From positions 1 through 9,022 of the forward strand of contig DATKPK010000133.1 of assembly GCA_035524095.1 (NCBI GenBank): a stretch of DNA of 9,022 nucleotides, read 5' to 3'. This document shows, piece by piece, positions 1 through 6,681 of the stretch (position 1 is its first letter; each line of letters opens with the position of its first letter). Source of the DNA: DATJUF01 sp035524095 (GTDB lineage: Bacteria; Desulfobacterota; Binatia; Binatales; Binataceae). The translations under genes were made by a program, and so were the position numbers. Under the pieces are notes generated by a model. It did no database searches, was not told the DNA's origin, and was given only the letters and a program-made list of their open reading frames with translations.

Positions 1-1106
1 CCGAGCGTCCAGCTCGCCCCGGCCACCAGCAAAAACCCCAGCGCCACCAGCGGACGCGTGTCGTACCCGCGCTTCGCGATCCCGCCCAGGAAGAACATGG
101 ATAGCATCACGCCCAGTCCGCGCGGCGCCATCGCCAACCCCGCCTTGTATGGCGTATAGCCAAGCAAATCCTGCAGGAAAATCGGATTCAGAATCTGCAT
201 GCCGTACATCGTAAATGTCATCAGGATCAACATGATGGTCGGAATCGTGAAGTTCTTGTTCTTCAGAATCCGCACCGGCACGATAGGCTCGGCAGTGTTC
301 CATTCGTGCACCACCAGAATTAAGAATGCGCCGCCGGCGATAATCGAGTAGTACCAAACCCACGGCGTCGCGAACCAATCGGCCCGATCACCTCGGTCCA
401 TCACGATTTCGCCAAGCCCTAGCGATAACACCAGGCATACGATCCCGATCCAGTCGGTCTTTCCGACTCCCTTGAGTTTGCGCAAAAACGGGGGGTCATG
501 GACGAACGTCGACACCATGAACGCCGCTGCGATCCCGATCGGCACGTTGATATAAAAGTTCCAGCGCCAGTTCCAATTATCCGTTATATAGCCGCCGACC
601 GTCGGCCCCATAATCGGCGCAACCATCAGCCCCAGTCCCCACACCGCCATCGCCAGCGTTTGCTCGTTCGGCGGAAAGGTCTCCATCAAAATCGCCTGCG
701 ACAGTGGTTGCAAGGCGGCTCCCGCGATCCCCTGCAGGAAGCGGAACAGAACCATCTGATCGAGCGATTGCGCCGCCCCGCACATCGCCGACGAAATGAT
801 GAACGTAGTGATCGAGAGTAGAAAATAGCGCTTGCGCCCGAACTGCCCCGCGATCCATCCGGTGGTCGGGATCATGATTCCCGCCGCCACCAGGTAGGTC
901 GTCACCACCCACGCTATTTCATCGACGCTGGCTGAAAAGCTGCCCTGCATATGGGGCAGCGCGACGTTAACGATCGAACTGTCGAGAACTTCGAGAATCG
1001 TGCAAAGAATTACGGCGACTGCGATGATCCATTTGCGCGCCGCATCGCCGGCATGAGGAACCGGCTGTTGCTGTGGCGCCGCCGCCGCTGTCGGACTGCT
1101 CTCCAT
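1..1106 (-). CDS. DHA2-family MFS multidrug efflux transporter (EmrB/QacA-like), C-terminus beyond window
   Basis: Inner-membrane proton-driven drug exporter of the 14-TM DHA2 group. The 368 visible residues begin with a Gln/Pro-rich cytoplasmic tail (about 1-25), then TM1 (about 26-50) with the family motif LDSSIVNVALP (41-51). The loop 2-3 motif A is GWIAGQFGRKR (83-93). The antiporter motif C region, GLMVAPIMGPTVGG, is at about 158-172, followed by WRWNFYINVPIG (181-192). These match the family closely. Members usually have about 500-530 residues, so roughly 30% is missing at the left edge. The ATG at 1106 is the first usable start, because an in-frame TAG lies only three codons upstream. 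The purine run GAGAGGG touches the ATG, an unusually tight Shine-Dalgarno spacing. No EmrA-type adaptor gene precedes it. Its substrate cannot be told from sequence. Confidence 0.95.
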   Translation of the reverse strand, partial: MESSPTAAAAPQQQPVPHAGDAARKWIIAVAVILCTILEVLDSSIVNVALPHMQGSFSASVDEIAWVVTTYLVAAGIMIPTTGWIAGQFGRKRYFLLSITTFIISSAMCGAAQSLDQMVLFRFLQGIAGAALQPLSQAILMETFPPNEQTLAMAVWGLGLMVAPIMGPTVGGYITDNWNWRWNFYINVPIGIAAAFMVSTFVHDPPFLRKLKGVGKTDWIGIVCLVLSLGLGEIVMDRGDRADWFATPWVWYYSIIAGGAFLILVVHEWNTAEPIVPVRILKNKNFTIPTIMLILMTFTMYGMQILNPIFLQDLLGYTPYKAGLAMAPRGLGVMLSMFFLGGIAKRGYDTRPLVALGFLLVAGASWTL

Positions 1107-1114
1107 CCCTCTCT

Positions 1115-1127
1115 ATGGATCATCCAT
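1115..1127. promoter_or_regulatory. Perfect palindrome (ATGGAT-C-ATCCAT) just upstream of the efflux gene
   Basis: An inverted repeat with 6-base arms and a one-base centre lies 9-21 bases upstream of the MFS start codon. On the minus strand it also spells a four-codon mini-ORF (M-D-D-P-stop) that ends six bases before the MFS ATG. Efflux genes are often controlled by repressors binding short palindromes here, but no regulator gene is in view. An operator role is inference only. Confidence 0.25.
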
Positions 1128-1159
1128 GCACACGCGTGCGTGCTTCTCCACCTCATATC

Positions 1160-1187
1160 AAAAATACAAAAAGCCAGTCCGCTGGCT
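1160..1187 (-). terminator. Rho-independent terminator-like hairpin in the MFS leader
   Basis: On the minus strand, AGCCAG and CTGGCT (1187-1182 and 1177-1172) form a perfect 6-bp stem around a CGGA tetraloop, extendable by a G-U and an A-U pair. It is followed at once by TTTTTGTATTTTT. It lies 54 bases before the MFS start and on the same strand. It could end an upstream transcript or act as an attenuator in a long MFS leader. Confidence 0.6.
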
Positions 1188-1324
1188 CTGCGACGACTGA
1201 CTACATGCCTCAAGGGCCACACGACTCGGATCGCCATCGTGGTCTCGGCCGGAAGCGGAGCCTATCACGCACCTGACAGCCGCAACAACTAAAAATGGCC
1301 TAAACACACAGCCGCCTCTCGCCC

Positions 1325-1356
1325 GAAAAAACAAACTGCCCCACGTCGCCGCAGTT
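1325..1356 (-). terminator. Possible second terminator hairpin
   Basis: On the minus strand AACTGC (1356-1351) pairs with GCAGTT (1339-1334) across an 11-base loop, followed by TGTTTTTTC. The stem is only 6 bp and half A-T, so it is weaker than the hairpin at 1160-1187. It lies about 350 bases past the pilin stop and could end the pilin transcript. Confidence 0.35.
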
Positions 1357-1410
1357 ACCCAGGAGGAGCGTTCAGTAAAAGCTTTGCAGCATCGTCAAAC
1401 ACGAACGTAA

Positions 1411-1452
1411 GCCCAGCCGGTAATGAGCTGGGCAAAGTGGTTCGGCAGAACC
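1411..1452. other. Two adjacent hairpins
   Basis: GCCCAGC (1411-1417) pairs with GCTGGGC (1427-1433) across a 9-base loop. Five bases later GGTTC (1439-1443) pairs with GAACC (1448-1452) across GGCA. No T-run follows on either strand, so they are not terminators. Side-by-side stems may indicate a structured RNA. I do not recognise a known riboswitch class. Confidence 0.3.
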
Positions 1453-1704
1453 GGGCAGATATGTCAAATCGGATACGTACCCACCGGAAGTTCTAAAATT
1501 CGAGAAATAGATGAAGAAAAAAGAGGCCCGAATCGGCACGCGCACTCAAATGCTCACGGTGTGGAGAGCAGCATGTGCGAACCGTCACGGCTTGAACGTC
1601 ACGGTGGCGTCTCCGCAAAATCTGCGCCGGGTCACAGCGCCGCGGCGCCACGCTGCCGCAAAGATCGCACAGCGCCCTTTCACCCTAAGTCTCTGTGGAA
1701 AGGA

Positions 1705-1896
1705 CTACGAGGCCGTCAGGTCCGCATTCACCTTGCCCGCTATCGCCGCCGTATCGCTGCCCATCACTTGATACACCGCGAAAACAACGACCGCGATCGC
1801 TGCCATGACCATCGCGTACTCGGCCATGGTCTGGCCCTCGGACCACGTACGTCCAAGTTCCCGGACCTTCACATATCGTTTAGTGAGATAATTCAT
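1705..1896 (-). CDS. Flp/Fap-family type IVb pilin (tight adherence pilus subunit)
   Basis: A 63-residue small pilin. Residues 20-46 carry the family signature: EGQTMAEYAMVMAAIAVVVF, that is, the G/Q-T-M-A-E-Y processing and N-methylation region followed by one hydrophobic helix. Flp prepilins are cut by a TadV-type peptidase and assembled by the Tad secretion machinery into adhesive pili. Length fits the family (about 50-70). I chose the ATG at 1896 because it gives a normal-length leader (about 21 residues before the GQTMAEY core). A longer in-frame start would add a basic, unconvincing N-terminus. Its Shine-Dalgarno site is poor (AGG three bases from the ATG). It overlaps the end of the upstream gene by 17 bases, so translation is probably coupled. 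No cpaA, tadA-C or rcpA homologue is visible, so it is an orphan pilin here. Confidence 0.8.
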   Translation of the reverse strand: MNYLTKRYVKVRELGRTWSEGQTMAEYAMVMAAIAVVVFAVYQVMGSDTAAIAGKVNADLTAS

Positions 1897-2119
1897 TCGC
1901 CTGGGGTTGTCCCGAAAGCAATGAAGCAGGCCGCGCCTCCGCTTTCGCCAACTGCGGACCGGCAGCACTGGCCGGTTCGACACGCAACCTCTCTGCGTGC
2001 GCGAGCGCCATCTGATTATCGCGAGAACAAAGCACATGCAGTGCGCAAATAAAGAGGATCAGTGCGACCAGGAACCTTAGCAGTTGCAGCCGTTCTTCTC
2101 GTGCGATGAGATGGTCCAT
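1880..2119 (-). CDS. 79-residue single-TM protein coupled to the Flp pilin gene
   Basis: Not a family I recognise. The product has a short charged N-terminus (MDHLIAREERLQ), one strong membrane helix at about 13-33 (LLRFLVALILFICALHVLCS), and a 45-residue Ala-rich polar tail. This is the layout of a small bitopic membrane protein, probably with the tail outside. The start is fixed by GGAGG placed six bases before the ATG at 2119, which is a far better site than that of the pilin downstream. Its stop lies 17 bases inside the pilin gene, so ribosomes finishing here can restart at the pilin. By position it could help pilin export, processing or anchoring, but that is inference. The helix has two cysteines near its outer end. 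A longer frame extends upstream to 2293 but lacks a good ribosome site. Confidence 0.6.
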   Translation of the reverse strand: MDHLIAREERLQLLRFLVALILFICALHVLCSRDNQMALAHAERLRVEPASAAGPQLAKAEARPASLLSGQPQANELSH

Positions 2120-2538
2120 AGATGCCTCCGAAAAGCCTGATGCCGCCCGCACGTCTCGACGCTCGGCTTTCACCGCGCGTTCATTGCGCAACCAGTTCAG
2201 GCTTTTGTTCGGATGCGAAGTAAAGCCAGCGTCATGCCACGTCAGACGCCCGGTTAGGCTTTCGATAGGTTGGCGTTGCCTTGGCTCGCGCACTGAACTG
2301 TCCGAAAACGCTACGCCCTCTTGTCGCGTTCTGATATCTTTCGACTTTTGCTGATGTGCCAGGCCCGACTCCTCTTCGCCTGAGTCTTCGCCGATGCGGC
2401 CTCCCTCCTAATCGGTCGCCGGGAGCCTCGCGCATCACCCCGAAATTCGAAGCGAAGATCATCTCTTCGCTGTAGTAAAATCCGTCTGCTCGTTTTACAA
2501 TCCCTAGGGCTGTTTTGAATGCTATTGGAGGTCTAACG
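2120..2538. other. Divergent intergenic region between the pilin pair and the lysin gene
   Basis: No gene is supported here. The region must hold promoters for both outward-facing units. Near its right end, GTAAAA (2475-2480) and TTTTAC (2492-2497) form an inverted repeat with an 11-base spacer, overlapping the likely lysin promoter. It could be an operator. On the minus strand, purine-rich repeats of the type GGCGAAGA occur at about 2366-2392 without a clear fold. Confidence 0.4.
2473..2501 (+). promoter_or_regulatory. Possible sigma70-type promoter of the lysin gene
   Basis: TACAAT at 2496-2501 is a good -10 element. The matching -35, TAGTAA at 2473-2478 with 17-base spacing, is weak. The expected start of transcription, near 2508, would give a 30-base leader that includes the GGAGG ribosome site. 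Confidence 0.35.
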
Positions 2539-3378
2539 GTGCTAACCCTCGAAATCATGCGGCAGATGTGGCCCCACGGTGATGTCAAAATTCCCGGACT
2601 AGTCGATGGCATTGCAGCCGCAGCGTCTCGCGTCTTCCCTCAATATGGCCTGACCTCCGACCTCGCTATTGCCCATGCAATGGCTCAATTCAGCCACGAA
2701 TGTGGCGCCGGCAGCGAAGTAGTCGAAAATCTGAATTATTCGGCTCAAGGCCTTATCGCGACTTGGCCAAGCCGCTTCGACTCTGCCAAAGCTCAGGCCT
2801 TTGCCCACGATCAGGAGAAAATTGCCAACGAGGTTTATAACGGTCGCATGGGCAATCGGACCGGCAGTGACGATGGCTGGAATTTCCGGGGACGCGGCGG
2901 TAGTCAGGTCACCGGCCGCGATTCGTACACTAAACTCGGCGCCAAAATCGATCTAAACCTCATCAACGAACCCGATCTCGTCAATCATCCTGACCATTTC
3001 TTGGAATGCGCTGTCGCGGATTTTATCTTATGCGGTTGTTTGCCCTTCGCCGTCCACGACGACATCGCTGGCGTGACGCACCATCTCAACGGCGGCTTTA
3101 TCGGTCTCGCTGCGCGAACTGAGTGGCTGGCGCGATGGAAGGCTCTATTTCACCTCAACAACCCCGATCAGCCTCTTCATGGCCCAGCCTGGGTTCAACA
3201 GTCCCTCAATCGGCTCGGCACCGAACCGCCTTTGATCGTCGATGGTTCATTCGGGCCGGTTACGCTCTCTGCCCTGCAAGCGTTTCAGCGCGCGCATGGC
3301 CTTGAGGCGGATGGCAAATTCGGTCCGCTAACCGAAGCCGCTCTCGAAAAAGCCCTCTCTTTATCGCCAACCGTATAA
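2539..3378 (+). CDS. GH19 (chitinase-like) endolysin with C-terminal PG_binding_1 domain
   Basis: A 279-residue peptidoglycan-cleaving enzyme of the phage lysozyme branch of glycoside hydrolase family 19. The start is GTG at 2539, because GGAGG sits seven bases before it; an upstream in-frame TTG lacks such a site. Residues about 15-205 form the catalytic domain. FSHECGAG puts the general acid at Glu54, with a second Glu at 63 in VENLNYS. The region DGWNFRGRGGSQVTGRDSY (112-130) is highly typical, with Thr125. The Glu54/Glu63/Thr125 arrangement resembles the Glu-Glu-Thr triad proposed for the Salmonella phage SPN1S endolysin. Residues about 218-272 are a peptidoglycan-binding domain (WVQQSLNRLG, then VDGSFGPVTLSALQAFQ). 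There is no signal peptide, so release would need a holin or lysis. No phage genes are nearby, so it may be a prophage relic or a domesticated lysin. Confidence 0.93.
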   Translation: MLTLEIMRQMWPHGDVKIPGLVDGIAAAASRVFPQYGLTSDLAIAHAMAQFSHECGAGSEVVENLNYSAQGLIATWPSRFDSAKAQAFAHDQEKIANEVYNGRMGNRTGSDDGWNFRGRGGSQVTGRDSYTKLGAKIDLNLINEPDLVNHPDHFLECAVADFILCGCLPFAVHDDIAGVTHHLNGGFIGLAARTEWLARWKALFHLNNPDQPLHGPAWVQQSLNRLGTEPPLIVDGSFGPVTLSALQAFQRAHGLEADGKFGPLTEAALEKALSLSPTV

Positions 3379-3797
3379 TCAGCCTCGTCCTATCAACGAC
3401 TCGGCCCGTCGCTCGTTGAATTCGGACGACGATCAACGCGATTGTCGGCTGGTCGATCAGTCCCGCTTCGGCAGCAGTGCAAATTCAAACTGGCTAAAGC
3501 AACGCTTGCGGCGCCAATTTTTCGACGGTTGTTAATTTGTGCAGTGACGAAATTTTGCCGTGCAGAAGCTCAGTCCAATCTGTCTCACCACTCAGATAGA
3601 AGGAAGTTCATGCCGAGCGGTTCGCATCGCCCAATCGATCCAAGGCCCGCCTCTGCGCGGGCCGAGATTATCTCTGCGCTTTCGCCAGCACTGGGGCGCC
3701 GAGGGCAGAACTCGCCCTGCGCGTTGCCCGAAAAGAATCTCGTCCGCAGGCGCCCAAGCTCCAACTGGTAGAGATATGCTATGACTTGGAGAAAGTT
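3379..3797. other. Gap downstream of the lysin; no supported gene
   Basis: Only short basic, Pro/Ser-rich frames occur, none convincing. Notable structures are CAACGA/TCGTTG (3394-3399 with 3413-3418) and a 7-bp GC stem, GGCCCGC/GCGGGCC (3644-3650 with 3657-3663, six-base loop). A short GAGA/TCTC stem follows the latter directly. None has a T-run, so no clear terminator for the lysin gene is seen. Confidence 0.4.
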
Positions 3798-3820
3798 GAA
3801 AAAATAACGAGCGTACTCGC
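3798..3820 (-). terminator. Terminator of the small gene at 3852-4055
   Basis: On the minus strand CGAG-TACG-CTCG (3819-3808), plus one G-U pair, is followed by TTATTTTTTC. It starts about 32 bases after the stop codon of the gene upstream on the same strand. The stem is short, but position and T-run fit. Confidence 0.5.
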
Positions 3821-3851
3821 CGCCCTCGCCTGATTTCTTGAGGTTGACTGG

Positions 3852-4055
3852 TCAGTTCTGGACGATAATCTCGTTCGGAAACAAAAAAGTCGTCGTACCG
3901 TCTTCGAATTGAACCAGGTACATCTGCCGCCCGAGGTTATCCACGGTTCGCAGGATTACAGGCTCCTCCGTGAAACGGCTGATCCCCTGAGTATCCCGCA
4001 CCGGCCGCACCAAACGGCAATGTCGCCCTACGATCGAGTCTCGATTGACTTCCAT
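3852..4055 (-). CDS. Small conserved-looking protein, possible SH3/KOW-like beta barrel
   Basis: A 67-residue protein without signal peptide or membrane helix. I do not recognise a named family. The pattern is suggestive of a small beta barrel: VGRHCRLVRPVRDTQG (9-24), a turn, EEPVILRTVDNLGRQMYLV (31-49), then QFEDGTTTFLFPNEIIV. Alternating hydrophobic strands, a Gly-Arg turn and a final FEDG-x-x-x-FLFPNEI strand resemble SH3/KOW-type domains that bind nucleic acid or protein, but this is inference. I prefer the ATG at 4055, preceded by AAGGTGG about ten bases upstream. A GTG start at 4106 would add 17 residues but has GGAAG pressed against it. It is a single-gene unit with its own likely terminator, convergent with the lysin and divergent from the GGT-like gene. 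Confidence 0.65.
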   Translation of the reverse strand: MEVNRDSIVGRHCRLVRPVRDTQGISRFTEEPVILRTVDNLGRQMYLVQFEDGTTTFLFPNEIIVQN

Positions 4056-4146
4056 AACGTGATCACCACCTTTTTCCGCCGCCCGAGTTTCTCCGATGTT
4101 CCACACCTTCCAATTTGCTACACAAGCAAGGAGCGCGCCGATATCA

Positions 4147-4178
4147 ATGTCTCATTTGTTAGCGCCCATGTCTCATTT
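4147..4178. repeat. 11-bp direct repeat at 21-bp period (ATGTCTCATTT), possible IS end relic
   Basis: ATGTCTCATTT occurs at 4147-4157 and again at 4168-4178, exactly 21 bases apart, which is two helix turns. Repeated TGTCTCATTT-type motifs of this spacing are like the multiple terminal repeats at the ends of some IS21-family elements. No transposase or opposite end is visible. The alternative is a pair of regulator sites between the divergent genes at 4055 and 4350. Confidence 0.45.
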
Positions 4179-4287
4179 TAGAACCAACCGCGATTTGCCG
4201 GAAGTGCTAATGTTCGCATCTAACCACAGCCTTGGTAATAACGTGTGGATTGAGACCGCGCCCAAAGATTAAATCGGCTGCAATAAG

Positions 4288-4316
4288 TTGATACAGACTA
4301 ACATCAGAGTTATAAG
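4288..4316 (+). promoter_or_regulatory. Sigma70-type promoter of the GGT-like gene
   Basis: TTGATA (4288-4293) and TATAAG (4311-4316) are separated by exactly 17 bases. Both hexamers are close to consensus. Transcription would start near 4323, leaving a leader of about 27 bases before the ATG at 4350. This is the best promoter in the window. Confidence 0.65.
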
Positions 4317-4349
4317 CATCAAATTTCAAGATATAGGTTGGGTTTCGCT

Positions 4350-6119
4350 ATGAACACGTTGTATCCACAAGTCCTTGGCCGTGAGGCCATGATCTCGGCC
4401 GAGCATTACCTCTCCGCATCTGCGGGAGCGCGTATTTTCGCTCGTGGCGGCAATGCTATTGACGCCGCAGTCGCGGCCACGCTTGTCGAAGGCATCGTCA
4501 ATCCCCATATGCATACGATTGGCGGCGAAGCTCCAATGCTCATTTACGCGGCAGATGCTCGCCGCGTCGTTGCCATCAACGGCAACATGACCGCCCCTGC
4601 ACAAGCGACCATCGCCCGTTATCGCTCGCTTAATTTGGAGCTTGTGCCCGGAGAAGGCTTACTTGCCGCCGGCGTCCCTGCTGCCTTCGGCGCGCTGGTC
4701 ACGGCACTGCGCGATTTCGGCACCATGACTCTCGCCGATGTCGCCGAACCAGCTATCGCGTTATGCGAAGACGGTATGCCCATGCACGCCGGCCTCACCG
4801 GCCACGGCGAGACTCCACAGGACCTTTCAGGCCTTATCGGAATCGCCTCGATCAAACACAATCAGAAAAAATTTCGCGAAAAATGGCCTAGCTCAGCCAA
4901 ACTCTATTTACCCGAGGGAGAAGTACCGCTTCCCGGCGACATCATCCGCAATCAGGCTCTTGCGCACTTCTTTCGCCGCCTGCTCGACGCCGAATCCAGC
5001 GCTCGCAATCAGGGCCGCACAGCCGCCCTCGATGCTGCCCGCGATCGTTTCTATCGTGGCGATATCGCTCACGAAATCGTCGCATGGTCGGAAGCCAACG
5101 GCGGTCTGCTCACCATCGACGATCTCGCGCGCTTCAACACTCGCATCGAGGAGCCGGTCACCATCGACTACCACAGCGTGACCGTCCACAAATGCCAAAC
5201 CTGGTCGCAAGGACCAGTCTTCCTCCAGCAGCTCCGCCTGCTCGAAGGCTATGACCTGCCAGCCCTCGGACACAATTCGGCGGCCTACATCCATCATCTG
5301 GTTGAAGCCGCCAAGCTCGCTTTCGCCGATCGCGAAGCCTATTACGGCGACCCGCAATTCACCGACGTTCCTTTAGGTGCGCTGCTCTCGCGCCAATACG
5401 CCGATATTCGTCGTGCCCTGATCGATCCCAATCACGCCTCGCTCGACCAACGCCCGGGCGACCCTCGCGCGATGCGTCCGCTCCTCGATGGTCCTAGCGG
5501 CGTCGCCCAATCGTGGGGTCCAGGAACGATTCACGTTACGGCCGCCGACGGCCGCGGCAACATGATCGCGGTAACTGCGAGCGGCGGATGGATTCCCAGT
5601 TCACCCGTGATCGAATCGCTCGGCTTTCCTTTGGGTTCGCGGATGCAGACCTTCTATCTCGATGAGCGCCATCCGAACTCGCTGCAACCGGGCAAACGGC
5701 CGCGCACGACGCTAACGCCTTCCCTCGTCACGCGCGAAGGCGCTCCGTTCCTTTCCTTTGGCACGCCGGGCGGCGACCAGCAGGATCAATGGACTCTGCA
5801 ATTCTTTCTGAACCTGATCCATTTCGGGATGCCGGTGCAGGAGGCGATTGAAGCCCCGCGTTTTTCGAGCGCCCATTTCCCCTCGACCTTTTATCCGCAC
5901 AACGCCCAGCCCGGCGTGCTGCGCCTCGAGGAGCGAATCGATCAGAACGTCGTCGAGAGACTGGCGGCGATGGGTCACAAGGTTGGAGTGCGGCCGCCGT
6001 GGTGCGAAGGCCATGTGCTGGGAATCCAATTCGACCCCGCGAAGCGTCTCCTGATGGGTGGCGCGGATCCGCGTGGTCAAGCTGCGGTCGTCATGCCAGC
6101 CCAGGTCATCGGCTGGTAG
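4350..6119 (+). CDS. Gamma-glutamyltransferase-family Ntn-hydrolase (cytoplasmic GGT-like)
   Basis: A 589-residue member of the GGT family, which hydrolyses or transfers gamma-glutamyl groups from glutathione and related amides after self-cleavage at a Thr. The N-terminal half has ARIFARGGNAIDAAVAATL (about 28-46). The predicted cleavage site and nucleophile is Thr393 in GPGTIHVTA, giving a large and a small subunit. The small subunit has FGTPGGDQQDQWTLQ (470-484) and EAPRFSS, which match conserved family regions. Unlike periplasmic Ggt there is no signal peptide. The usual G-G-G-G-F loop is replaced by GGEAPM, and S-P-G-G-S by TPGGDQQ, so it belongs to a divergent cytoplasmic branch whose substrate may not be glutathione. 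The ATG at 4350 is preferred over a TTG four codons earlier; its ribosome site (AGGTTGGG) is weak. No terminator is obvious after the stop. Confidence 0.92.
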   Translation: MNTLYPQVLGREAMISAEHYLSASAGARIFARGGNAIDAAVAATLVEGIVNPHMHTIGGEAPMLIYAADARRVVAINGNMTAPAQATIARYRSLNLELVPGEGLLAAGVPAAFGALVTALRDFGTMTLADVAEPAIALCEDGMPMHAGLTGHGETPQDLSGLIGIASIKHNQKKFREKWPSSAKLYLPEGEVPLPGDIIRNQALAHFFRRLLDAESSARNQGRTAALDAARDRFYRGDIAHEIVAWSEANGGLLTIDDLARFNTRIEEPVTIDYHSVTVHKCQTWSQGPVFLQQLRLLEGYDLPALGHNSAAYIHHLVEAAKLAFADREAYYGDPQFTDVPLGALLSRQYADIRRALIDPNHASLDQRPGDPRAMRPLLDGPSGVAQSWGPGTIHVTAADGRGNMIAVTASGGWIPSSPVIESLGFPLGSRMQTFYLDERHPNSLQPGKRPRTTLTPSLVTREGAPFLSFGTPGGDQQDQWTLQFFLNLIHFGMPVQEAIEAPRFSSAHFPSTFYPHNAQPGVLRLEERIDQNVVERLAAMGHKVGVRPPWCEGHVLGIQFDPAKRLLMGGADPRGQAAVVMPAQVIGW

Positions 6120-6681
6120 CACAGCTTCACGGTCCATCGGCTGAGCATCCGCGGCCCATGGAGCTGCGAGTCCCTTCGAGCCAAAGCATCGCAGGCAGGT
6201 TCGATTGCGATTAAAACCGAATCTGGAACGGATGATTCACGTGAAACATCCGGCGCGCCGTCGCTCTCGAGCACATCAAGCTGTGCGTCCCTGACCCCTA
6301 CGGAATTCGGCAACCTCCTCACGAAGCTCCGAATCGAAGTCACAAGCCGCTACAATGGATGGCAAACTTGGAGGGGGCTTGTTTGTAACCGGAGAGAAGT
6401 TTTTCGGTATTTCTAGGCAGAGGCAGTGAGCTTAGAACCACAACCGATGCACGAAATGGTATGGAAAAACCCGAAACGTCTGAAAGTGACATGTCGGCGA
6501 CATCAGGCGAGACGTAGGCTACCAAAGAATTCAGAATTTTAAGGCATGGAACCTGCTCGGTATATCGGAACCTTAGGGCGGCGACCGTGGATCCGGGAAA
6601 GAACATTCCGAGTTATAAAGTATAAGAATTGCAAGCCGAATTGAGTCAGGCAGAGGGTGCGCCGGCCAGGAGGATATTGAA
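6120..6681. other. 560-base gap with a degenerate parS and the lipoprotein promoter region
   Basis: No frame looks like a real protein. It contains a one-mismatch parS site (6233-6248) and a 13-base perfect palindrome, ATGTCG-G-CGACAT (6491-6503). GGAACC occurs twice, 19 bases apart (6548, 6567), a motif also seen in -35 elements of ECF sigma promoters. TATAAA (6614-6619) and TATAAG (6621-6626) are possible -10 boxes for the lipoprotein gene. No -35 element is convincing. Confidence 0.45.
6233..6248. other. parS-like ParB binding site, one mismatch
   Basis: TGATTCACGTGAAACA differs from the canonical chromosomal parS (TGTTTCACGTGAAACA) only at the third base. The palindrome extends to 6229-6252 (arms CGGATG... 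and ...CATCCG), broken only by that base. It lies 114 bases past the GGT-like gene and about 0.9 kb from the two perfect sites. Confidence 0.7.

Larger units (their letters stand above)
1107..1704. other. Long gap without a convincing gene, rich in hairpins
   Basis: No reading frame here has plausible codon use, a ribosome site and protein-like composition together. The stretch holds two minus-strand terminator-like hairpins (1160-1187, 1325-1356), two adjacent hairpins (1411-1433, 1439-1452) and an isolated AGGAGG at 1362-1367 with no start codon after it. It lies between the Flp pilin stop and the MFS start, all on the minus strand. It could be 3' UTR of the pilin pair, a leader of the MFS gene, or contain a small RNA. 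Confidence 0.5.

Noticed and set aside
1423..2052. 209-residue plus-strand open frame
   Set aside because: It is antisense to the pilin pair, very rich in His, Arg and Pro with no domain pattern, and has no ribosome site. It is open because of the composition of the opposite strand.
2345..2415. Minus-strand stretch reminiscent of a glycine riboswitch (CGGCGAAG, CTCAGGC)
   Set aside because: Only fragments of the consensus match, and the required paired elements and tandem aptamer layout are not present.
3610..3771. 53-codon frame after AAGGAAG
   Set aside because: The ribosome site is only three bases from the ATG and the product is Pro/Ser/Arg-rich without pattern, typical of non-coding GC-rich DNA.
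3757..3800. tRNA-like D-arm sequence (GCTCCAACTGGTAGAG)
   Set aside because: No T-arm (GTTCGA-type), no anticodon stem and no acceptor pairing at the right distances.
4147..4272. 41-codon frame starting in the 21-bp repeat, with AAGGAG 13 bases upstream
   Set aside because: Spacing to the ribosome site is too long, and its first codons are the direct repeat itself. Coding is not supported without homologues.
6077..6343. 88-residue minus-strand frame after the GGT-like gene
   Set aside because: It overlaps the 3' end of a well-supported gene, lacks a ribosome site and has no recognisable pattern.
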